DNA of 64,000 nt from JAOPZW01 sp963806015. GTDB taxonomy: Bacteria > Actinomycetota > Thermoleophilia > Solirubrobacterales > Solirubrobacteraceae. A model generated the notes under the pieces. That model saw only the letters and a program-made list of their open reading frames with translations. It was not told where the DNA came from and made no database searches. The DNA lies in assembly GCA_963806015.1 (NCBI GenBank), contig CAWDWM010000002.1, positions 310,001 to 374,000 of the forward strand, in the 5' to 3' direction. Position numbers and translations under genes: made by a program. Numbering within the stretch: position 1 is the first letter of the stretch; each line of letters begins with the position of its first letter. Of the stretch, positions 39,429-48,282 are shown piece by piece.

Positions 39429-41132
39429 TCAACGCCCGTATGGCGGCCGCGCATAGCCGCGGATTGGCGACCGCCCGGCCGGGTGGTGGCGGCGGAACAC
39501 GCCGTAGCCCTCCCAGAACCGGCCGGGGTCGTAGTCCTTGTGCGTGTTGCCCTCGATCGTCACGACGGCGCCCTTGGCGACCGCCTCGACGATGCCGACG
39601 TGGTTGGCGGCGCCGCTGACGGTGAAGAGGACGAGGTCGCCCGCGCGCGGCGACGCCGTCCACTGCCAGCCGCCCTTGGCGGCCTTGGCGTTGCCCTCGA
39701 TCGCCGAGCAGAGCTTCAGCCACGGCTCGGGCGGGAAGCCGGCGGCCATCAGGCAGGCGTTGGCGAAGTTGCCGCACCAGGGGCTCCCCGGCGCGGTGCC
39801 GGTCGCCCGGTTCCAGCGATCGATGAGCGGCCCGCGGTTCGTCGACGGCGGGCTCTCGACCACGCCGAGGTGCTTGCGCGCATAGGCGAGCGCCGCCTGC
39901 GCCCCGCGGCCCTCGTGCTGGCGGCGCAGCCGGCCCACCCAGCCGCGGCGCCGGGTCGCGTGGGCGACCTCCTCGGGCGTGCGCCGGCTGGGGCGGCGCA
40001 GCTTGCTGCGCAGCTCGGGCGTCACCCCGTGGGCGAGCTCGGTGCCCGAGATGCCCAGGGCGTAGACGGCCTGGCGCGCCGCCCGGCGGGTCATCGGCCC
40101 GTACTCGCCGTCGACGTCGATGCGCTTGTCGATGTTCCAGGCGGCGAAGCGCTCGTTGAGCAGCTGCTGGAAGGCCGCCACGTCGCGCCCGCGCATCGGC
40201 GGCGACTCCAGGCGGAAGGTCCGCGGCGTGGCCGGCACCGGGGCCGGTCCCGGAGTCGGCCCGGGCGTGGGCCGCGGGCGCGGCGGCCGGGCGTCGCGCA
40301 GGCGCTGCTCCCACAGCCGCGCGCGGGCCAGCACATCGTCGCCGTAGCGCTGCGCGGCGGGGCCCGAGCCGTTGTAGGCCACGACGCCGGGGCGCAGCCC
40401 CATACGCCGGATGTTGCCGGCCAGGAACTCGAGCCCGACGCGGATGTTGGGCCCGGGCTGCCAGCAGCCGCCGAGCTGGTCGGCGCGGTCCTGCAGGCCG
40501 GGGCTGGTCAGCTGCATCGGTCCCACGCCCTGGTTGCCGAGCCCCTGGCGGCGGTGCTCGAGGTACTGCGCGTAGTTCTCGCGGGTGACCGCGAGCAGGC
40601 CCCCGGGCGGGCTCTTTATCGGGTTGCGCACGGCGTCGTGGCCGAAGACGTTGCGAAAGCCGGTCTCCTTCTCGACGATGGCGCAGGCCAGCGCGATGGG
40701 CAGGCGCACGCGGCGGGCCTCGCGCACGACGACGGCCTCGTAGCGCCCGCCGTGCGCGCGGATGGCGCGCGCGATGGCATCGCCGCCCGACGGCGGATCG
40801 CCGTTGCCGTTGGAGGCGTCGTCGCGCTCGTGGGCGAAGTGATGGCGCAGCCGCGCGGCGTACGCCGCCCCGTCGGCCTGGGCGCGGGCGAGCTCGGCCG
40901 GCGTGCGCTGCTGCGTGGCCCCGACGACGAGGCGGAAGGTGCGCACGTTGCGCTTGGGCTCCAGGCCGAGCACCCGGCACACGCGCTGGAAGGCGCGCGC
41001 GGTGTGCTCTCCCCACTCGCCGTCGATCTCCAGGCGTTCGTGCGACCCGAGCCCGGCGAGATGCGCGTTCAGACTGGACTGCAGGTCCGCGACGTAGGCC
41101 CGCAGCCTCCCCACTTCATCGAGGTCCCCCAT
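39429..41132 (-). CDS. Multidomain cell wall lysin (lytic transglycosylase and CHAP amidase)
   Basis: A 567-residue protein with no signal peptide. In order: a peptidoglycan-binding-like helical domain (about 15-70, EIDGEWGEHTARAFQRVC), a lysozyme-like transglycosylase domain (about 110-260: ALACAIVEKETGFRNVFG with the catalytic Glu, GVGPMQLTSPG, VVAYNGSGPAAQRYG), a Pro-rich linker, a second peptidoglycan-binding domain (about 300-370, DVDGEYGPMTRRAAR), and a C-terminal CHAP amidase domain (about 405-545: SPWCGNFANACL with Cys, ANHVGIVEAV with His). Two cutting activities with no export signal are typical of phage endolysins that need a holin. Confidence 0.85.
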   Translation of the reverse strand: MGDLDEVGRLRAYVADLQSSLNAHLAGLGSHERLEIDGEWGEHTARAFQRVCRVLGLEPKRNVRTFRLVVGATQQRTPAELARAQADGAAYAARLRHHFAHERDDASNGNGDPPSGGDAIARAIRAHGGRYEAVVVREARRVRLPIALACAIVEKETGFRNVFGHDAVRNPIKSPPGGLLAVTRENYAQYLEHRRQGLGNQGVGPMQLTSPGLQDRADQLGGCWQPGPNIRVGLEFLAGNIRRMGLRPGVVAYNGSGPAAQRYGDDVLARARLWEQRLRDARPPRPRPTPGPTPGPAPVPATPRTFRLESPPMRGRDVAAFQQLLNERFAAWNIDKRIDVDGEYGPMTRRAARQAVYALGISGTELAHGVTPELRSKLRRPSRRTPEEVAHATRRRGWVGRLRRQHEGRGAQAALAYARKHLGVVESPPSTNRGPLIDRWNRATGTAPGSPWCGNFANACLMAAGFPPEPWLKLCSAIEGNAKAAKGGWQWTASPRAGDLVLFTVSGAANHVGIVEAVAKGAVVTIEGNTHKDYDPGRFWEGYGVFRRHHPAGRSPIRGYARPPYGR

Positions 41133-41359
41133 GTGCGGATTAGAGCTTCACGTGCACATTGGGGCGCGAAACTGCGCGATGTTTGGAGGTTTTGCGCCGC
41201 CGCGCGACCGCGTTCGCACGCCGAGGCTGGCCAATCGTCCAGGGCCACTCCGATCGAACGACCCCCCGAAGCGCTGCAGATCCTCCCGTTTTCAGCGCGG
41301 CGCCCCGCCGACTGCCAATAATCCGGCGCGCCGTCACCGCGATCTGGGAGCCCCTCGCC

Positions 41360-41548
41360 ATGAACGACGAAGTCGCTGTGCCCACGAAGCTCGATCCGAA
41401 GGGTGCGGCGTTGATCCGCGCACAGGCGGCGAAGGCTCGCAGGCGCCAGGTGGAGCGCACCCGCCGCGCCGACGCCGCGCGCGTTACGGCCCTCGTGCAG
41501 TACATGCTCCACCGCGGCGATGACGGCCGCGACCTCGTGCGCCACTGA
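41360..41548 (+). CDS. Small basic protein of unknown function
   Basis: A 62-residue Arg/Ala-rich protein, mostly one helix (KGAALIRAQAAKARRRQVERT, TALVQYMLHRGDD). GGGAG lies about 10 bases before the ATG at 41360. It sits alone between the lysin (divergent) and the DyP operon. The 41133-41359 gap upstream has no other clear signal. No family is recognised; it could bind nucleic acid by charge, but this is a guess. Confidence 0.5.
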   Translation: MNDEVAVPTKLDPKGAALIRAQAAKARRRQVERTRRADAARVTALVQYMLHRGDDGRDLVRH

Positions 41549-41613
41549 GCCCCCACGCTGCACAAAAGCTGCCAGACCTCGCTGCCGCGTTGACGAGGGC
41601 GGCACCGCCCGCA

Positions 41614-41619
41614 TAGGTT
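41614..41619 (+). promoter_or_regulatory. TAGGTT -10 box for the DyP operon, leaderless
   Basis: TAGGTT ends 6 bases before the GTG at 41626, with no Shine-Dalgarno. It would drive all three coupled genes. Confidence 0.5.
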
Positions 41620-41625
41620 CGGTGG

Positions 41626-42219
41626 GTGGCGATCGCGGAGGGGCCATCGGCCGGGCCGTTGACGGCGACGGGCACCGACCCGCGCAACGTCCACGGGCAG
41701 GCGATCTGCATCACCGTCTTCAGCACGGTGAAATGGTGGGGCCGGCTGTGGCTGCCGCTGGTGTTCCTCTACGCGCGGCTGGTCCCCAGTGCCCACGGCA
41801 CGCTCGCGCGCCTCTCGTTCATCCACTTCGCGCGCTGGACGCTCGTGAAACGGCTGCCCGACCAGCGCCTGCGCCGTCCGCACCTGTTCTTCGAGAGCAA
41901 CTTCAACGGCGGCTGGGAGGAGTACATCGACGCCTTCTCCCACATCCTGACGCGCGGCATGACCCTGTTCTGGGGCAGCTCGCACGGCTTTCCGACACCG
42001 CTGCCCACCGGCCGCTTCAAGGCCTACATCAAGCGCCACGAGATCGTGGCCAGCCACTTCTACAGCGCCTATCCCGACGCGACCACGACGATCACGCTCT
42101 CGGCGCTCGAGCTCGACGCGAAGCTGCGCGACTTCCGTGCGCGCACGCGCGGGTTGGAACCCGAGCCCTTCGCGCGGGCGTGGCGCGAGTTCCTGACCGA
42201 CGTGCAGGGGTGTCTGTGA
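41626..42219 (+). CDS. Unknown protein A of DyP operon (paralogue of the next gene)
   Basis: A 197-residue protein with one hydrophobic stretch (LWLPLVFLYARLV, 41-53) and no classical signal peptide. Residues 59-153 hold LARLSFIHFARW, HLFFESNFNGGWEEYIDAF, TLFWGSSHGFPTP and FKAYIKRHEI...SAYPDAT. The same pattern in the same order appears in the product of the next gene, so the two are paralogues. Shared polar residues are H67, W71, W116-G117 and H138. GTG at 41626 is leaderless; the stop overlaps the next GTG (GTGA). I do not recognise the family. The context suggests work with the peroxidase, perhaps as a substrate- or haem-handling partner. Confidence 0.75.
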   Translation: MAIAEGPSAGPLTATGTDPRNVHGQAICITVFSTVKWWGRLWLPLVFLYARLVPSAHGTLARLSFIHFARWTLVKRLPDQRLRRPHLFFESNFNGGWEEYIDAFSHILTRGMTLFWGSSHGFPTPLPTGRFKAYIKRHEIVASHFYSAYPDATTTITLSALELDAKLRDFRARTRGLEPEPFARAWREFLTDVQGCL

Positions 42220-42758
42220 ACACCGACCCCGACCGCTGCGGCCAGGCGAGCGCCCTCACGGTGCTCACGCCGATCACGCAGGGCGCGCAGGAGGACCTGC
42301 GCGGGTACCTGGAGGGGTTGCGCGCGACGGGCAGCCCGCTGGCGCGCCTGCCGCGCACGCACTTCGGCCGCTGGGTGATCGTCCCCGACTTCGTGTCCGA
42401 CGGCGAGCGCGGGCCCGACCACCTCGCGTCGTCCTATCTGCTCTTCACCGCCTGCTTCGACGGGCCGCTCGACAGCTATCTGGACGAGCTGTGCCACGAG
42501 CTCGCCGCCGAGGCGCCCGCGATGTGGGGCCACTGCGCCGGCGCGCCGCAACCGCCCACCGGCGCCGCGCTGAAGGCCTACCTGCGCGCCCACCAGGCCA
42601 CGACGGGGTTCTTCGTCGCCGCCTACCCACAGGCCACGGTCGGGCAGGTGCGCGATGCGCTCGCCCAGCGCGAGCACGTGATCGCCTTCGCCCGCAGCGC
42701 CCAGGCGATGGACCCCGCGCAGCTGCAGGCCGCGTTCCGCGAGCAACTGGGCGGGTGA
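42216..42758 (+). CDS. Unknown protein B of DyP operon (paralogue of the previous gene)
   Basis: A 180-residue soluble protein with no hydrophobic segment. The shared block runs from LARLPRTHFGRW (43-53; H49, W53) through SYLLFTACFDGPLDSYLDEL and MWGHCAGAPQPPTG to LKAYLRAHQ and AAYPQAT. This repeats the layout of protein A, without its membrane-like stretch. The alternation of helices and strands suits a ferredoxin-like or dimeric alpha/beta-barrel fold, which is also the fold of DyP enzymes. GTG start overlaps the stop of A, and its own stop overlaps the peroxidase GTG. The function is unknown. Confidence 0.75.
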   Translation: MNTDPDRCGQASALTVLTPITQGAQEDLRGYLEGLRATGSPLARLPRTHFGRWVIVPDFVSDGERGPDHLASSYLLFTACFDGPLDSYLDELCHELAAEAPAMWGHCAGAPQPPTGAALKAYLRAHQATTGFFVAAYPQATVGQVRDALAQREHVIAFARSAQAMDPAQLQAAFREQLGG

Positions 42759-44140
42759 CCGTGGCCGGCTTGCGCATCGACCTCTCCGACCTGCAGGGCG
42801 ACATCGTCCGCGCGTACGGCAACGCCTACGCGCACACGACCTACGTCTTCTTCCGCATCGACGACGCGCAGAGCGGCCGCGGGTGGCTGCGACGGCTGCT
42901 GGCGCGGGTGACGACCGCCGAGCCCTGGACCGAGGGCAAGCCCGACGCGGCGCTCAACATCGCCGTGACCGCCGCGGGGCTGAAGGCGCTGGGCGTGCCC
43001 GATCCGGTCATCGGCTCCTTCTCCCGGGAGTTCCGCGCCGGCATGGCCGCGCGGGCGCCGACTCTGGGCGACGCCGGCCCCAGCGCTCCGGATCGCTGGG
43101 AGCCCGGGCTGCGCGACGGCGCGCTGCACGTGCTGGCCACGGTCAACGCGCTCGACCAGGGCGCGCTGGAACGCGAGCTGGGGCGACTGCGCGACGACGC
43201 CGCGCACACCGGCGGCGTCGCGGTGGCCTACGAGCAGGCCACCGAGTTGCTGCCGGGCTCGCGCGAGCACTTCGGCTACGCCGACGGCTTCGCCCAGCCG
43301 GCCCTGGCCGGGGTCGACGACGGAACCGACCGGCGCATCGGCGGCGGGGTGCCCGAGGCGAAGGGCGCCTGGCGCGCGCTCGCGCCGGGCGAGTTCGTCC
43401 TCGGCTACGAGGACGAGGACACGCGCGTGGACCCCGAGCGCAAACTGCCCAACGCGCCGGCCGACCCGTTCGGGCGCTCGGGCACCTACATGGTGTGGCG
43501 CAAGCTCTATCAGGACGTCGCGCTCTTCCGCCACGTCCTGCGCGAGGCCGCCGCGCTCTACGGCGGCGGCGACCACGAGAAGCTCGCGGCCAAGGTGGTC
43601 GGGCGCTGGCCCAACGGGACGCCCCTGGTCGTCTCGCCCGATGCCCCGATCGCCGACTTCGAGCCCAAGACCGACCCGCGGACCAACGGCTTTCGCTACG
43701 CGGCCGAGGATCCCCACGGCATGCGCTGCCCGCTCGGCGCGCACATCCGCCGCACCAACCCGCGCGACGCGCTGGGGTTCGACGGGCTGCTGAGCTTCCG
43801 CCACCGCATCATCCGCCGCGGAATGCCCTACGGCGCGCCGCTCGCCTCCGAGGCCGCCGAGGACGACCACGTCGACCGCGGCCTGATCTTCGTCTGCTTC
43901 AACGCGAGCATCTCGCGCCAGTTCGAGGGCATTCAGGCGCAGTGGCTCAACGACGGCAACGTCTTCCACCTCGGCCACGACAGCGACTTCCTCATGGGCG
44001 ACCCGCACGGCACGGGCAAGATGACCGTCGAGGGCGACCCGCCGTTCTTCCTCGGCCCGCAGGGGCCGTTCGTCACCACCCGCGGCGGCGAGTATCTCTT
44101 CGTGCCCGGGATGAAGCCGCTGGCGGCCCTGGCGGGGTGA
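42755..44140 (+). CDS. DyP-type haem peroxidase
   Basis: A 461-residue peroxidase in the cytoplasm (no Tat or Sec signal). The distal Asp is D177 in the GxxDG motif GYADG, the proximal haem His is H330 in PLGAHIRRTNPRD, and the distal Arg is probably in SFRHRIIRRGMPYG. The start AGLRIDLSDLQGDIVRAYG is the usual DyP N-terminus. It oxidises bulky substrates such as dyes or phenols with hydrogen peroxide. No encapsulin gene is adjacent and I see no encapsulin-targeting tail. GTG at 42755 overlaps the stop of protein B, so three proteins are made in step. Confidence 0.93.
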   Translation: MTVAGLRIDLSDLQGDIVRAYGNAYAHTTYVFFRIDDAQSGRGWLRRLLARVTTAEPWTEGKPDAALNIAVTAAGLKALGVPDPVIGSFSREFRAGMAARAPTLGDAGPSAPDRWEPGLRDGALHVLATVNALDQGALERELGRLRDDAAHTGGVAVAYEQATELLPGSREHFGYADGFAQPALAGVDDGTDRRIGGGVPEAKGAWRALAPGEFVLGYEDEDTRVDPERKLPNAPADPFGRSGTYMVWRKLYQDVALFRHVLREAAALYGGGDHEKLAAKVVGRWPNGTPLVVSPDAPIADFEPKTDPRTNGFRYAAEDPHGMRCPLGAHIRRTNPRDALGFDGLLSFRHRIIRRGMPYGAPLASEAAEDDHVDRGLIFVCFNASISRQFEGIQAQWLNDGNVFHLGHDSDFLMGDPHGTGKMTVEGDPPFFLGPQGPFVTTRGGEYLFVPGMKPLAALAG

Positions 44141-44264
44141 TCGCGTCCGCGGCCAGCGCCGCGAACCGGTCTGGACAAGGCCCGGAAACCGAACCCAATC
44201 CGGACTGCTTCGGGCACCAGGGCGATCGTGGAGCCACGAGCGGCGAGACCGCCGCGCGGACGAA

Positions 44265-45227
44265 CTACACCCCGAGCGCCGCGCCGATGGCGTCGCGCAG
44301 CGGGCCCTCGGGGCCGATCGTCGCGCCCGCGGTGATGCGCTCGCCCTCGGGCCGCAGCCAGTTGGCCAGCGCGAGGTCGAGCGCCTCGATCGGGACACCG
44401 ACGCCGGTCGCCAGGTCGCCGGCCCGGCGCTGCAGCAGCAGCGGATCGCCGATGCCGAGCACGCGCTTGGAGGCCACGATCGTAGGGTCGAGCGCGTCGC
44501 TCGAGAGCTGCAGCGACCACGGGCGCACCTCGAAGACGCCGAGCCGGCCGAGCGTGACCAGCAGCTCGAAGCGCGGCGCGCGGCCGAAGCCCGGCAGCGA
44601 CAGGCGCTCGAAGGCGCGGTCGAAGCGGCGCTGGTCGGGCCATGCGGGATCGCCGATGAAGGCCTGCGCCTGAGAGCCGGCGCGCTCAGCCCAGGCGCGA
44701 TAGGCCAGCAGCGTCGATGCGCCGCGCGCGGGATCGTGCGCGGCGCGCGGCCCGAGGGCGACGTCCTCGAGCATCGGCAGCTCGCCCGACGCCCAGCTCG
44801 TGCGGGCCGTGGCGATCGCCGACCAGGGGTCGTCGCCCTCCAGGGGAGACAGGTAGGCGATCAGGAAGGCCAGCCAGGTGGCCTCCTCGACGTCGGACGC
44901 GTTGGCCACGTCGGCGTAGAGGCCCGGCGGGCTGGTGGAGAGCTCGTCCAGGCGCGCCGCCGCGAAGGCCATCTCGTCGGCCAGCCGGCCCACGTCGACC
45001 GAGCTGCGCAGCCCGGGCAGCAGCTCGTGCTCGTAGCCGTCGTCGGCCGCGCGCGCCATGTGGCGCACCTTCAAGCCGCCGCCGCGTGAGGACGGGGCCC
45101 GGCCGGACGCCGACCGCGCCGGGCGAGGCGTCGCCCGGCGCGGCTCGACCACCTCGCCCTCCTTGCGCTTGCGGGCGCAGATCGGGCAGGTGGCCTCGAG
45201 ACGGTTGTGGCGGCAGAACGTGGGCAC
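44265..45227 (-). CDS. Zinc-ribbon protein, possible aGPT-pyrophosphorylase-like (clade 3)
   Basis: A 320-residue protein. The start VPTFCRHNRLEATCPICARK has a C-x-H and C-x2-C cluster fit for zinc. A low-complexity basic linker (about 25-50) and a helical domain follow. The segment RFDRAFERLSLPGFGRAPRFELLVTLGRLG has a helix-hairpin look, as in DNA glycosylase relatives. From memory this resembles proteins named alpha-glutamyl/putrescinyl thymine pyrophosphorylase clade 3, a group tied to modified bases; I hold that loosely. GTG at 45227 lies 10 bases after TAGGAC; GTG at 45233 is also possible. It starts shortly after the GH-like gene stop. Confidence 0.6.
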   Translation of the reverse strand: MPTFCRHNRLEATCPICARKRKEGEVVEPRRATPRPARSASGRAPSSRGGGLKVRHMARAADDGYEHELLPGLRSSVDVGRLADEMAFAAARLDELSTSPPGLYADVANASDVEEATWLAFLIAYLSPLEGDDPWSAIATARTSWASGELPMLEDVALGPRAAHDPARGASTLLAYRAWAERAGSQAQAFIGDPAWPDQRRFDRAFERLSLPGFGRAPRFELLVTLGRLGVFEVRPWSLQLSSDALDPTIVASKRVLGIGDPLLLQRRAGDLATGVGVPIEALDLALANWLRPEGERITAGATIGPEGPLRDAIGAALGV

Positions 45228-45240
45228 TGCCACCAGTGTC

Positions 45241-46194
45241 CTACTTATGGCAGCTGCGCGCCTTGCGGCTCTTGACGACGGCGTAGCCGGGACGCAGAGA
45301 ATTGTCTGGGTTGATCAGCCCGGCGTCGAAGAAGGCCGTCGACGGGTCCGGCGGCGGGTTGTACTGGTAGACGAACACGCCGCTGATCCGCCGGTTCTTG
45401 GCGATGGCGAACATGCAGCCGAGCGCCCGCGCGGCGCGCTTGGTGTCGAACGGGAAGCTCGTGCCGAGCTTGACCTCGCCGCCGGTCTCGGTCAGCCAGA
45501 CCTTGCCACTGAAGGTCTGCAGCACGCGCTTGGTCCGCGTGTCCGAGAAGCGATTGGTGTCGGAGTAGTTGTGCAGCCCGATGATCTTCGGGTCCGGCGA
45601 GGCATGGCGCAGGAACGACTTCAGGTACTTGATCGTCGGCTTGACGTCCTTCTGGTCGAGGATGTCGATCCCGACTATCCGGTACTTGGAGCCCCTGAAG
45701 ACCTTGCGCGCGGCCATGTAGTACTGCGCGGCGAGCTTGGGGCCGGTGCTGACCTTGCAGAGCTTGGTCGGCTGGCCCTGGACGCTGCCATCGCGCAGCG
45801 CGTGGCAGCGGTTGACCTCGTTCCACGGCGAGATGTCATGGACGAAGGGATAGGCCTTCTTGAACTTCTTGAGCTCCTTCGTGAAGGCGGCCACCGACGG
45901 GGCCTTGAGCGCTCGCGAGTTGCTGCGGTGCGAGTGCTCGAAGGAGACGAGGATCTTCTGGTTCGCACCGCGTGCGGCGGTGAGCCAGGCCTCGAGCCGG
46001 CTCTTCTCGGCCGAGTCCTCCATCACGTCATAGGGCGTGATGTAGCGCGCGGCCTTGAACTTCAGCGGCGCGAAGTCGGGGTTGGTGAACGTGCTCGCCT
46101 GCTGGTCGCTGACGCCGATGACGGCGGCACCGGCGCCCGCCGGAATGGCGAGCACCGCGATCAGCGCGGCGATGGGGATCAGGAGTCGTCGCAT
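45241..46194 (-). CDS. Secreted glycoside hydrolase-like TIM-barrel protein
   Basis: A 317-residue precursor with a signal peptide (MRRLLIPIAALIAVLAIPAGAGA). The mature part has the layout of a clan A glycosidase: KAARYITPYDVMED early, HDISPWNEVNRCHAL (Glu after WN, usual acid/base place), IIGLHNYSDTNRFSD, and KVWLTETGGEVKLGTS (Glu in TETGG, usual nucleophile place), then GVFVYQYNPPPDP. The substrate is unknown. The ATG at 46194 starts a normal signal peptide; ATG at 46221 is an alternative. It is upstream of the zinc-ribbon gene, with 13 bases between coding ends. Confidence 0.78.
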   Translation of the reverse strand: MRRLLIPIAALIAVLAIPAGAGAAVIGVSDQQASTFTNPDFAPLKFKAARYITPYDVMEDSAEKSRLEAWLTAARGANQKILVSFEHSHRSNSRALKAPSVAAFTKELKKFKKAYPFVHDISPWNEVNRCHALRDGSVQGQPTKLCKVSTGPKLAAQYYMAARKVFRGSKYRIVGIDILDQKDVKPTIKYLKSFLRHASPDPKIIGLHNYSDTNRFSDTRTKRVLQTFSGKVWLTETGGEVKLGTSFPFDTKRAARALGCMFAIAKNRRISGVFVYQYNPPPDPSTAFFDAGLINPDNSLRPGYAVVKSRKARSCHK

Positions 46195-46270
46195 GGAGAA
46201 GTGATTGGCTTTCGTCGGCATTAAGGGGTCGGAACAGGCTAGCCCGGCCCGAGTTGCGCACTGCAAGCGC

Positions 46271-46867
46271 CTACCCAATGCGTTCAAACGCACCCAGGAA
46301 CACATCGGTGACGAACGCCACCGAGCGCTCCACGTCGGGCGGCTCGCTCTCGACCATCCGCAGGCCGACCTCGACTCCGGCGCCCACCATCGCCGCGGCC
46401 ATCAGGTCGGCGTCGTGGGGCGGGATCCGCCCGGCGCGCACGGCCGTCTCGAGGTCCGCGCGCAGCTCGTCGATGCCCGCCCCCAGCGCGGGCTCGTCGA
46501 ACATCGTGCGGATGGTGCCCGAGTTGCGGCGCATCAGCGCGACCGTCTCCGGGTCCTCGGCGAGGAACGCGAAGTAGGCGCGAAAGCCGCCGGACACGAA
46601 GCCTTCGAGGGTCGTCGCGGCCGTCCGCGCGGCGCGCACGCGGGCTCGGGCCTCCCCGGTGATCTCGTCGACCAGGGCGCGCAGCACCGACTCCTTGTCG
46701 GGGAAGTAGTTGTAGAAGGTGCCGGTCGCGAGGTCGGTCTCGCGCACGATGTCGCGCACTGACGCCGCGCCGTAGCCGAGGTCTGAGAACACGCGCCGTG
46801 CGGCGACCAGGATCGCCTCGCGGTTCGCCGCCTTGGTGAGCTCGCGCTTGCCCGCCGTGGCGGTCAC
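46271..46867 (-). CDS. TetR-family regulator
   Basis: A 198-residue regulator. The DNA-binding domain shows NREAILVAARRVFSDLGYG, SVRDIVRETDLATGTFYNYFP and DKESVLRALVDEI. The C-terminal ligand domain is all helical. The GTG at 46867 overlaps the stop of the flavin monooxygenase gene (GTGA), so the regulator is made with the enzyme and probably controls that same operon in response to its substrate. Confidence 0.94.
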   Translation of the reverse strand: MTATAGKRELTKAANREAILVAARRVFSDLGYGAASVRDIVRETDLATGTFYNYFPDKESVLRALVDEITGEARARVRAARTAATTLEGFVSGGFRAYFAFLAEDPETVALMRRNSGTIRTMFDEPALGAGIDELRADLETAVRAGRIPPHDADLMAAAMVGAGVEVGLRMVESEPPDVERSVAFVTDVFLGAFERIG

Positions 46868-48231
46868 GCCGGAACCTGGGAGGGCGCCTGCGCGCGCGGC
46901 GTCACCGGCAGCCGGAAGCCCTGCCGGCGCGCGCGCTGCGCCCCGGCCCGGCGCTCCTTGGCCAGCGCGTGCAGGTAGTCGTCGAAGTCGACCTGGATCG
47001 TGTGGCGCTTGGAGGCGACGTAGCGCTTGCGCATGGCCGCCGCCTCATCCTCGATGTCCTGCAGGAGCGCAGGGCGCGGCGGCAGCGCGTACTCGCCCCT
47101 GAGGTGGTCGGCGATCCACTGCCCCTGCGCCTCGGCCAGCGGCATCGTCGCCCCCAGCGGCTGCAGCAGCGCGACGAAGAACACGTCGTCGACCTCGGGA
47201 TGGAAGACGCGCCGGAAGAGCTCGATGTGGTTGTCGGGAGCCGAGATGAAGTCCGCGTCGAAGAACGGGAAGCTGATCTTGTAGCCGGTGCAGTAGACGA
47301 CCACGTCGACGTGCTCGCGCGAGCCGTCGTCGAACTCGACCGCGTCGCCGTCCAGGCGGCGGATGTTGGGCTTGGGCGCGATCGTCCCGTGCGCGATGCG
47401 GTCGAGGATGCGCGCCGAGACGGTCGGGTGGGCCTCACCGAACTTGTGGTCGGGCGCGGGCAGCCCGTAGCGCGCGGGGTTGCCGACGTGCAGCTTGATC
47501 AGGGTGTGGATCATGCGCTGGCGGACCTTGAACGGGATCCGCGGGTCCTGCGGAAGCTGGTCGACCGGGCGGCCGAACATGTACTTGGGGATGATCCACG
47601 CCCCGCGGCGGGCGGCCAGGTAGGTGCTGCGCGCCACGTAGGAGGACTCCACAGCGATGTCCATCGCCGAGTTGCCCATCCCGAGGATGACCACGTCCTT
47701 GTCGGCGAAGATGTCGTTGTCGACGTAGGAGTGGGCATGGATCTGCTCGCCCGTGAAGCTCTCGTGGCCGGGGAACATCGGCTCGGGCCAGCGTGGATCC
47801 CAGTGGTGGCCGTTGGCCACGAGCAGCGCGTCGAAGCGCTCGACCGAGCCGTCGTCGAGCGTCAGCTCCCAGCCGCCGCCCTCCATCCGCGCGGCGCGCT
47901 GCACCTTGGTCTCGAAGCGGATGCGGTCGCGGAAGCCGAAGTGCTCGACGTAGGCGTCGAAGTAGGCCGCGATCTGCGCGTGGTGCGGGAAGTCCGGATA
48001 GGACCTCGGCATCGGGTAGTCCGAGTACTCCATCCGGTCGCGCGAGGTGTTGATGAACAGCTGGCGGTAGGCGGCCGACATCCCGTTCTTGTTGCCGAAG
48101 ACCCAATTGCCGCCGACGCGATCGGAGGCCTCGAAGCAGGTGAACGGGATGCCGCGCTCGTGGAGCGCCTTGGCGGCGGCGATGCCGGAGGAGCCGGCAC
48201 CGATGACCGCGGCGGTGGGAAGCGTCGCCAT
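46864..48231 (-). CDS. Flavin-containing monooxygenase (FMO/Baeyer-Villiger type)
   Basis: A 455-residue class B flavoprotein. The FAD site is VIGAGSSGIAAAKAL, the NADPH site VVILGMGNSAMDIAVE, and the FMO fingerprint FxGxxxHxxxY is exact as FTGEQIHAHSY. A late VVYCTGYKISFPFFD is also usual. It would insert one oxygen atom into N, S or carbonyl groups of small organic molecules. ATG at 48231. It is the first gene of a pair with the coupled TetR regulator; the next gene upstream on the strand is an ABC permease about 50 bases away. Confidence 0.94.
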   Translation of the reverse strand: MATLPTAAVIGAGSSGIAAAKALHERGIPFTCFEASDRVGGNWVFGNKNGMSAAYRQLFINTSRDRMEYSDYPMPRSYPDFPHHAQIAAYFDAYVEHFGFRDRIRFETKVQRAARMEGGGWELTLDDGSVERFDALLVANGHHWDPRWPEPMFPGHESFTGEQIHAHSYVDNDIFADKDVVILGMGNSAMDIAVESSYVARSTYLAARRGAWIIPKYMFGRPVDQLPQDPRIPFKVRQRMIHTLIKLHVGNPARYGLPAPDHKFGEAHPTVSARILDRIAHGTIAPKPNIRRLDGDAVEFDDGSREHVDVVVYCTGYKISFPFFDADFISAPDNHIELFRRVFHPEVDDVFFVALLQPLGATMPLAEAQGQWIADHLRGEYALPPRPALLQDIEDEAAAMRKRYVASKRHTIQVDFDDYLHALAKERRAGAQRARRQGFRLPVTPRAQAPSQVPA

Positions 48232-48282
48232 GGCGCCAGATTCACAGAAGGTGACGCCTGCGTCAAGTTTGCCCCGCGGAGG

